Shown here: piece after piece, positions 56,766-64,000 of the stretch
Numbering within the stretch: position 1 is the stretch's first letter
Layout of the letters: each line of letters opens with the position of its first letter
Assembly: GCF_026151205.1 (NCBI RefSeq)
Contig: NC_087075.1
Coordinates: forward strand, 3,074,359 to 3,138,358
From: Bolinopsis microptera
Taxonomy: Eukaryota; Ctenophora; Tentaculata; Lobata; Bolinopsidae
DNA length: 64,000 bases
Direction of reading: 5' to 3'
Program-made: the position numbers and the translations under genes
The notes under the pieces: generated by a model
Databases searched by the model: none
What the model was told of the DNA's origin: nothing
The model's input: the letters and a program-made list of their open reading frames with translations, nothing else

Positions 56766-57495
56766 GTATAACTATGAACTAAGAAACCAGTAATAACCTA
56801 GAAAAGGAAATGGTTTGCTGGTAGGACAGTAAACTTCATAACTTAAGTGTAGTGAGTGAATCAGACAATTTTCGTCAACAGCAGATTCTTAGAACTTATT
56901 ATGAGTATTTATATAGTTGAAGTAACCAAAATCTGCCTCTGTTTGTAGAATATTAATGTAAAAGCAGTCTGTAGAGTGTAGACAATAGACATTGTGAAAT
57001 ATTTTTGGATTATTTACTGCACATATTTGCACATATTTTTGAACCCTGATATTGAACACGAAAAACAATTAAAAAGTTAATATTAATGCATTACAGTGGA
57101 ATGCAACGTATGTCAATATGATATTATATGGATGCGGATGCTTTATATTATTTCATATGAAATATGTTTACCTGGGGACCCCAGGCTAATATGTTCATAA
57201 ACATAAAGATTCGGCGGAATGACAGGCTGAGCGCCGCCCAGTAAGAAATATGTCTATAACTTTTTTGATTATGCACTAAGTTGTCGTCTTACGACCAAAA
57301 TCAAACGGGGAATCGTTTAAGATTACTTTTACTTTGAAGCTTCTCATTCTATTTATGTGCTTTTTATGAGGAAATACGTCAGTAGCCTTTTAATTTGAGC
57401 TTTTTGTTATCTTTTAAAAGTATTCCAAGTGGTTTATATAAGTGTATATATTAATTGATACATGTTTCGTATCCCAATATCAGAGATAATATTTT

Positions 57496-57525
57496 CCGCC
57501 TTCGGCGGCGCGCGCTTCGCGCGCG
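57496..57525. other. Two abutting GC hairpins with TTC/GAA loops
   Basis: CCGCC-TTC-GGCGG (57496-57508) and CGCGCGC-TTC-GCGCGCG (57509-57525), in otherwise AT-rich DNA. Confidence 0.85.
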
Positions 57526-57560
57526 AAAAGTGGCATGCAACGTATGTCAATATACATACA

Positions 57561-58014
57561 GTCATCATCGGTATCCAATCAAAGCCTAATGAACCTCATT
57601 AATACACGCTAACGCCTTACTCTTGATCAGATTGGGTGACGAGATCACTAATTGAGTGCAAATATCACTGACTGAGTGCTCGGATCACATATCCGATGGA
57701 TTTGAAAATGGTCATAACTCAGCCATATTTAAACTAATGAACTTGAAACTTTTGGAAAAGTTTTCAATTATCAAGCCAAATGTGTGCAAAAAATTTTGAG
57801 TTCTTAGCTTAAAGCGTTCTCATTTTATGAAGACAATAGTGAAAAAGAGGGAGTGTCACGCCACGCCCACTGTAATTGGGCGTGGCTTACGAAACTTTCA
57901 GGAAATCTAAGTTTGACCCATATCTATAATCTCTGAAATTTTGGTGCAATTTGGAGACGAATTACGTGAGTTATTAAGAGGTTGCGTGTGGGTAGTCACT
58001 TATGGGCCACCCTG
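57561..58014 (-). mobile_element. Solo end of the mariner-type element
   Basis: Reverse complement of 40254-40705, ending CACCCTG next to TA. It has no transposase part. Confidence 0.9.
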
Positions 58015-58038
58015 TATTAACTCTCAATACATTGGGTA

Positions 58039-58114
58039 GGGGGCGAAGCCCCCCCAATAGCAGGTGTCTGGGGGCGGAGCCCCTTGTCGGGGGATAGGGG
58101 GGCGAAGCCTCCCC
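58039..58114. other. Three GC hairpins with GAA or GGA loops
   Basis: GGGGGC-GAA-GCCCCC at 58039-58053, GGGGC-GGA-GCCCC at 58071-58083, GGGGGGC-GAA-GCCTCCCC at about 58097-58114. Confidence 0.85.
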
Positions 58115-58205
58115 GAAAATTTTTAAGGAAATTAGACGATTTTGACGCATTTTCCAGTACTTGAGGGACACGAATTTACGTTAGCAGCAACTAAAAGAAA
58201 AAGTG

Positions 58206-58246
58206 CTCCCACTCTCCCTCCCTCCCTCCCTCCCTCCCTCTCTCTT
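58206..58246 (+). repeat. (CCCT)n microsatellite
   Basis: About eight CTCC units followed by CTCTCT. Confidence 0.9.
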
Positions 58247-58655
58247 CAACCCCCTGGACGGAATTCATCCATCGTTCGTGGTAACTGGCATGGTATTTAA
58301 AAATAACACAATGTAGGGGGGGCTACAGTGCAGTGGGGCTACAGAGCAGTGGGTGCGAAAACAATTTACTGTATACCATAGCCGTCTGGTTTAATGTTAT
58401 GTTGAAGAATAAATTTTCATGTTTTTGTAAACTTGTCCCCCAAATCCCAGGGGGGCAGCTGCCCCCCTGCCCCCCCCCGGTGATGTAGCCCATGTTAGCG
58501 GGTGATACTCGTCGTAAATTATTTGTTCCAAGACCAAAGACCATCGATGAGTCCAACTCGTAGCGCATCTTGGTTTACTGGGCCGCGCTCAGCCTGTCCT
58601 TCCGCCGAATCTCTATTCTATGTTAATGAAGATTATAGCCTGAGGTCCCCAGGTA

Positions 58656-59509
58656 AATCTTGGTAGATTATGAACTTACAAGGAATTTGGTGTTGTTTGC
58701 GCGCGTAAATTAAATCAATTTTCCTTGTGTCAAAGAGATTAATAAAGACTTCAACTTATTACGTTAAAATATTTTCGCGCGTTACGTAAAACACTCAACT
58801 TTTATGCAAATCTGTTCCAAATAAAAAGTTCGAAAATCGAGTGTTTTAGTGAATAACTTAGAATATATTTTTGATTTTCTTGAGAACTGACCGACAGAAT
58901 TTTCTTCAACTTTCCAGATAGTTACATGGCTATAAGACATGGCCCTTGATATTTTCCTCTTTGATTGTACACCATAAACACGAATTAAATTGAAATTTTG
59001 AAGATGTACTTTGAAATGTTATCGTTTACAAAATACATTTACTGCATGCTACTGCATATTTCTGTACAAATTACTTGAAATTCCTAAGATTGATCATCAG
59101 CATAAATAAATCATCAGCAAAATTCATTGAAAAAGGTCTTAAAATAATTGCCAGCTTGAACAAGCAATATAACCACCGTTATATCAGAGTAAATTTGTTA
59201 GTATATGTATATGAATCAGAAAACCTCGCTGAGAATCCAAACTAGTATTAACAGCTTTCTGGAAACAAACAGACTTCTGAGCATATAATTTACACCACTT
59301 GACACAAACCCACCAAGTATTGAAAACACGGAAACATTGACTATCCAAAATGAGAAAAACATACTAAAATGAAGGTCCAATAAGTTAATAAAAATACTGA
59401 CATGCAACTCAACTAATAAAACAATAGCTTATCAAGTCTATTCAAATCTGTGAAATTAAGCACACTCCTTTTCTCAGCGGATTAACTTGAAATCAATACT
59501 TTTAACAAA
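58656..59509. other. AT-rich spacer, no gene seen
   Basis: No supported frame or repeat. It includes the 3' flank of the small gene at 59510. Confidence 0.5.
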
Positions 59510-59752
59510 CTAAGTTTTCTTTTTCTTAGGTTTCTTAGGATGATCCAATTTCCACTGTTTAATATGTTCCTCATCACAGAATGTTCCTATCTTTTTGTAA
59601 GTTTCCATGAACTCTCTCTGATAGATATCTTTAACATAGTGAGATAGGGTGAGTTTGGGATCCGCACAGTTGGAATGGGGACTGAATGCTCTGAAGGCCC
59701 CGTTAAGGGCCACCGGATCTATCTGGAATGTGGGGTTAGGTATTTGGGGCAT
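59510..59752 (-). CDS. Small protein of unknown function (80 aa)
   Basis: Intact single-exon frame MPQIPNPTFQIDPVALNGAF ... LTLSHYVKDIYQREFMETYK ... CDEEHIKQWKLDHP with a lysine-rich end. There is no signal peptide or membrane segment. That it is a real gene is supported by a paralogue at 63548-63741, alike in protein (FQIDPV, FRAFSPH, L-x-HYVK, QR-x-x-M-E, F-C-x-E) although the DNA has diverged, which suggests selection on the protein. The family was not recognised; the composition resembles small microtubule- or mitochondrion-associated proteins, but this is only an impression. Confidence 0.65.
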   Translation of the reverse strand: MPQIPNPTFQIDPVALNGAFRAFSPHSNCADPKLTLSHYVKDIYQREFMETYKKIGTFCDEEHIKQWKLDHPKKPKKKKT

Positions 59753-60058
59753 TTTAGTAATTTAGAATTAGGGAATGTGGTAGATTTAAAGATGAAAGGT
59801 AATATGTAGTATTCCCATATTTATTTAGAGAATTGTTAATAATTTATATAAGGAATTCAATCTTCTGAATTTTTATTTACGAAATAATATCATGTCGAAT
59901 GTATATCAAAACTCAGGTCTTTAGTCACTCCACTGCTCACGAACTAGTCACGTGAGTCGTGACATAATGACACATTATTGGCCCAAATATTTGCAGATTA
60001 CCTACTTTTAGAAAATACATAATCGCCCGCTAAAATTCTTTACGTATTTTGACTCCAC

Positions 60059-62708
60059 ATTATGGGGGGGGGGGGGGGTGACATGTCTCCAATGTCTCCA
60101 ATGTCTTTTGTCTTTTTTGAAAAGATAGGGTGCAGAGACATGTCCTGGAGACATTGGAGACATTGGAGACACAGCTTTTGGAGACATTGGAGACATTGGG
60201 GACATAAGAGACATTGGAGACAAAGCTTTTGGAGACATTGGAGACATTGGAGACACTGGAGACGTAGATGTATGATTGGAGAAGGAGGAGGATCTAGGAG
60301 GAGGATGACCCAGGAGGAGGACTCAGGAGGAGAAGGAGGAGGATGAGGACTCAGGAGGACTCAGGAAGAGGACTGAGGAGGACTAAGAAGGAGGAGGACT
60401 GAGGAGTACTGAGGAGGATGGCTGAGGAGGATGGCTGAGGAGGATGGCTGAGGAGGATGGCTGAGGAGGATGGCTGAGGAGGATGACTGAGGAGGAGGAC
60501 CTAGGAGGAGGAGGACCCAAGAGGAGGAGGACCCAGGAGGAGGACTCAGGAGGAGGAGGAGGAGGACTCAGGAAGAGGACTGAGGAGGACAGAGAAGGAG
60601 GAAAACTGAGGAGTACTGAGGAGGATGGCTGAGGAGGATGACTGAGGAAGATGACTGATAGGGAGGAGGAGGAGAAGAAGGACTGAGGAGAAGGAGAAGG
60701 AGGAAGACCTAGGAGGATGAGGACCCAGGAGGAGGACTCAGGAGGAAGAGGAGGAGGAGGACTCAGGAGGACTGAAAAGGAAGAGGACTGAGGAGAACTG
60801 AGGAGGAGGAGGACTGAATAGGAGGAGGAGGAGGAGGGGGACTGGGGAGGACTGAGGATGAAGAAAACTGACGAGAAGGACGAGGAGGAGGACTGAGGAC
60901 TGAGGAGGATGAAGAGGAGGAAGACCCAGGAGGAGGAGGACTGAGGAGGAGGATGAGGACTGAGGAGGACTGAGGCGGATGGCTGAGGAGGATGACTGAG
61001 AGGGAGGAGGAGGAGGAAGAGGACTGAGGAGGAGGAGTAGGACTGAGGAGGAGATTGAGGAGGACCTAGGAGGAGGAGGACCCAGAAGGAGGACTCAGGA
61101 GGAGGAGGAGAACTTAGGAAGAGGACTGAGGAAGACTGAGAAGGAGGAGGACTGAGGAGTACTGAAGAGGATGACTGAGGAGGAGGAGCAGGATGAGAAG
61201 GACTGAGGAGGAGAAGGAGAAGGTGGAGGAACTAGGAGGAGGATGAACCAGGAGGAGGACTCAGGAGGAAGAGGAGGAGGACTCAGGAGGAGGACTTAGG
61301 AGGAATGAGAAGGAGGAGGACTGAATAGGAAGAGGAGGAGGAAGACTGAATAGGAGGAGGAGGAGGGGGACTGGGGAGGACTGAGGAGGAGGAGGACTGA
61401 CGAGAAGGATGAGGAGGAGGACTGAGGACTGAGGAGGAAGAGGAGGAGGATGAAGAGGACCCAGGAGGAGGAGGACTGAAGAGGAGGACTGAGGATGAGG
61501 ACTGAGGAGGAGGAGGAGGACTGAGGAGGACTGAGGAGATTGGCTGAGGAGGATGACTGACAGGGAGGAGGAGGAGGACTGAGGAGGAGGAGGAGAAGGA
61601 CTGAGGAGGAGAAGGAGGAGGACCTAGGAGGAGGAGGACCCAGGAGGAGGACTCAGGAGGAGGAGGAGGACTCAGGAGGAGGACTCAGGAAAACTGAGGA
61701 GGAGGAGGAGGAGTGAATAGGAGGAGGAGGGGGAATGGGGAGGACTGAGGAGGAGGAGGACTAAGGAGAAGGATGAGGAGGAGGACTGAGGAGGAGGATG
61801 AGGACTGAGGAGGAGAAATGAGGAGTACTGAGGATGATGGCTGAGGAGGATGGCTGAGGAGGATGGCTGAGGAGGATGGCTGAGGAGGATGGCTGAGGAG
61901 GATGGCTGAGGAGGATGGCTGAGGAGGATGGCTGAGAAGGATGACTGAGGAGGATGACTGAGAGGGATGAGGAGGAGGAGGAGAAGGAGGAGGACCTAGG
62001 AAGAGGAGGACTCAGGAAGAGGAGGAGGATTCAGGAGGAGGACTCAGGAAGAGGACTCAGGAGGAGGACTGAGAAGGAGGAGGACTGAGGAGAACTGAGG
62101 AGGAGGAGGAGGAGGACTGAATAGGAGGAGGGGGACTGGGGGAGGACTGAGGAGGAGGGGGACTTGGGGAGGACTGAGGAGGAGGAGGACTGACGAGAAG
62201 GATGAGGAGGAGGATTGAGGAGGACTGATGATTGAGGAGGAAGAGGAGGAGGATGAAGAGGAGGAGGACCCAGGAGGAGGAGGACCCAGGAAGTCCGGAG
62301 GAGGACCCAGGAGGAGGACCCAGGAGGAGGACCCAGGTCCCAGGAGGAGGACTCAGGAGGAGGAGGAGAACGACTGAGGAGGACTGAGGAGGACTGAGGA
62401 GGAGGAGGAGGAGGAGGAGGAGGAGGAGGAGGAGGAGGAGTCTCCAAAAGCTGTGTCTCCAATGTCTCCTATGCCCCTAATATCCATTTTATGTCCCTAA
62501 TGTCCCCAATGTCCCCAATGTCTCCAAAAGCTGTGTCTCTAATGTCCCTAATGTCCCCAATGTCCCCAATGTCTCCAATGTCTCCAAAAGCTGTGTCTCC
62601 AATGTCTCCAATGTCTCCAATGTCTCCAATGTCTTTGTCTTTTTCGAAAAGATAAGGTGCGGGAGACATTGGAGACATGTCACCCCCCCCCCCCCCCCCC
62701 CCATTATG
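60059..62708. mobile_element. 2.65 kb element with poly-G/poly-C ends and inverted GGAGACATT arrays
   Basis: ATTATG occurs directly at both ends (60059-60064 and 62703-62708), like a target duplication. Inside come a G-run, GTGACATGTCTCCAATGTCT, a GAAAAGAT segment and a 9-bp GGAGACATT array to about 60265; the right side (62440-62702) is the inverse, ending in a C-run. Between them lies the purine-rich array. No coding frame is credible. Confidence 0.7.
60270..62440 (+). repeat. Purine-rich GAGGA/CTGAGGA satellite
   Basis: About 2.2 kb, plus strand almost entirely A and G with spaced CT (ACTGAGG, GACCCAGG). It includes runs of a 13-bp unit GGCTGAGGAGGAT at 60411-60485 and 61838-61935, and (GGA)n at 62397-62440. 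Confidence 0.95.
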
Positions 62709-63547
62709 TTGCTGCAATGTACTGTACATATTGTACGCGAGCATGACCATTAGTCATTACGCTCTATAAGTGCTTAATGTATAAGCCCGACACTTCAATT
62801 TTAAGATGTTTCAACATTATTGTCGGACAGCCTCTTTTAACAAGCGGCTTAATCGTTATTTTGAAGTATTGAACCAATTAAAGAACTGTGATCTAGAAAA
62901 TTCTGCTCGTAATTATGTTTAGTAATATTATCAGAAATAAAAACATGCCTTACCTATATAAAATCATAAATCATAATGTAATTCTATAATCTAAAAACGT
63001 AACAGGATTAATTAACAGTAGCTACATCAACTGTATATTAAATTCACTATTGTGACGTTACACTAGAACTATATAACGTTGCATTTATCTTCAATCTGTT
63101 TACCTTAAAATTTCTACATTAATGTATAATCACTATTTATTACATATTTAAGATGTTACCCCGTATCAACAATTACAACAAGTACTTAGTGCAACCATAC
63201 AATCTATATAATCAACTATTAATTTATAATCATAAGAAGAAGTAATCCGCTACTTAAATAAAGTGTCAAATCTTCAAATTACAAGACTCAAACACAATAA
63301 TGACTCTTTAGTTAATTTTAGATAGCTCTTCAGTAAATATTTTTAATTATAAATGAAACCCTACATGGAACTGGTATTGATGAGTAATGCTCTTCCAGGA
63401 TATTACAGAACTAAACTCTGACAGCTTCTTAATCGACCCCACTACAACTCACATTGGTTGATTCTCGATCAAAAACATGGATGGTAAAATTAAACAAATA
63501 GAACAACTTAATAAGAAAAAATAACCAAAGTAAACAACTAAACCAGG
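62709..63547. other. AT-rich spacer, no gene seen
   Basis: No supported frame or repeat on either strand. Confidence 0.5.
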
Positions 63548-63741
63548 TCACTGTTTATGATCAAAAACCCATTTTTCATTACAAAACCTCCCCATGGACT
63601 TATGAAACTCCATGTAAGTTCGCTGGTTAGACTCTTTAACGTAGTGTAATAAAGTCGACTGGTCGTTGTAACAGAACTTGTGGGGGCTGAAGGCACGGAA
63701 ATAGGGCACTAGTTGGACTGGGTCTATCTGAAAGTCAGCGC
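63548..63741 (-). CDS. Partial paralogue of the small protein gene
   Basis: Frame reads ADFQIDPVQLVPYFRAFSPH, KFCYNDQSTLLHYVKESNQR, TYMEFHKSMGRFCNEKWVFD, HKQ, stop at 63548-63550. Upstream of FQIDPV the match to the paralogue's MPQIPNP start is lost and an in-frame stop appears. It is therefore either a second exon (CTTTCAG precedes ATAGACC) or a truncated copy. It lacks the Lys-rich tail. Confidence 0.55.
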
Positions 63742-64000
63742 AGGATTAGCACCAGTGCAATATTAGCACGTGCTCGGTGTAAATAGCACGTGATCCTTGG
63801 CGAATAGCACACGTAAAATGGGAAATCATGCAGTTTGGTGATCAGCGGGCTCATGCATTTTTTAAAGGCTGTTTTGAGTTAATTAAATCATAGGACACCC
63901 CGGATAAGTCAGCCAAAATGGAGGGATTTTAGACAATAATACACGCTATAATATAGTCATATTCATAGTGTTAGCATCTATTAGTTGGATAATATCCGGT

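Larger units (their letters stand above)
57172..58655. mobile_element. DNA-transposon remnant with inverted ends
   Basis: Left end TTTACCTGGGGACCCCAGGC...TTCGGCGGAATGACAGGCTG; right end the inverse (CAGCCTGTCCTTCCGCCGAA ... GGTCCCCAGGTAAA). Holds a mariner end, hairpin-forming G/C-rich blocks and a (CCCT)n run, with no transposase frame. GAAATATGTTTA/GAAATATGTCTA also flanks the left end alone, so it may be a composite. Confidence 0.6.

Noticed and set aside
60008-62750. Several frames on both strands with MSPMSP, RHWRHW or long proline/serine repeats
   Set aside because: They are translations of the GGAGACATT and GAGGA satellites; codon content simply follows the repeat.

Overview
This is eukaryotic, metazoan DNA. 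Genes are interrupted by phase-matched GT/AG introns, there is an adhesion-type 7TM receptor with a GPS motif and a FIG4-type SAC phosphatase, and most of the remaining sequence is animal-type mobile DNA (CR1/Jockey-like LINEs, Penelope-like elements, Tc1/mariner, a Mutator-like transposase, minisatellites). AT-rich spacers, the receptor architecture and the element mix suggest a marine invertebrate, perhaps a cnidarian; this taxonomic guess is weak. There is nothing bacterial or viral, and no operon logic applies.

Layout. (1) 1-1155: a recent, 3'-truncated copy of the large last exon of the adhesion GPCR. (2) About 3.0-10.9 kb, minus strand: eleven exon-sized blocks, in order, of a FIG4-like phosphoinositide phosphatase. 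Its introns are filled with 26-35 bp minisatellites and a LINE ORF1 remnant, and nearly every exon carries small indels. (3) About 11.7-16.7 kb: an indel-rich stretch holding a Penelope-like element and the last exon of a minus-strand adhesion GPCR. (4) 17.5-33.4 kb, minus strand: the rest of that gene, with a signal-peptide exon, a roughly 157-residue domain exon, then seventeen small cysteine-rich exons in strict A-B-A-B order, interrupted by three LINE insertions and one palindrome-rich element. (5) 33.7-48.1 kb: nested mobile DNA arranged as an imperfect palindrome centred near 41-42 kb, with Mutator-like ends, Penelope-like fragments, a mariner with long inverted repeats, a receptor 3' fragment and a 1.6 kb palindromic element. 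(6) 48.4-56.8 kb, plus strand: a second, compact copy of the receptor gene with an intact GAIN/GPS/7TM exon. (7) 57-64 kb: transposon remnants, a small gene of unknown function, a 2.65 kb poly-G-ended purine-rich element and a partial paralogue of the small gene.

How it fits together. The two receptor genes are inverted duplicates that share promoter-proximal sequence, exon order and intron phase. Each is damaged differently in the sequence given: the minus copy has clean ectodomain exons but a scrambled 7TM exon, while the plus copy has a clean 7TM exon but one-base indels in both of its B exons. All small exons start and end in phase 1, so any number can be included or skipped without losing frame. 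The receptor could therefore present ectodomains of variable length.
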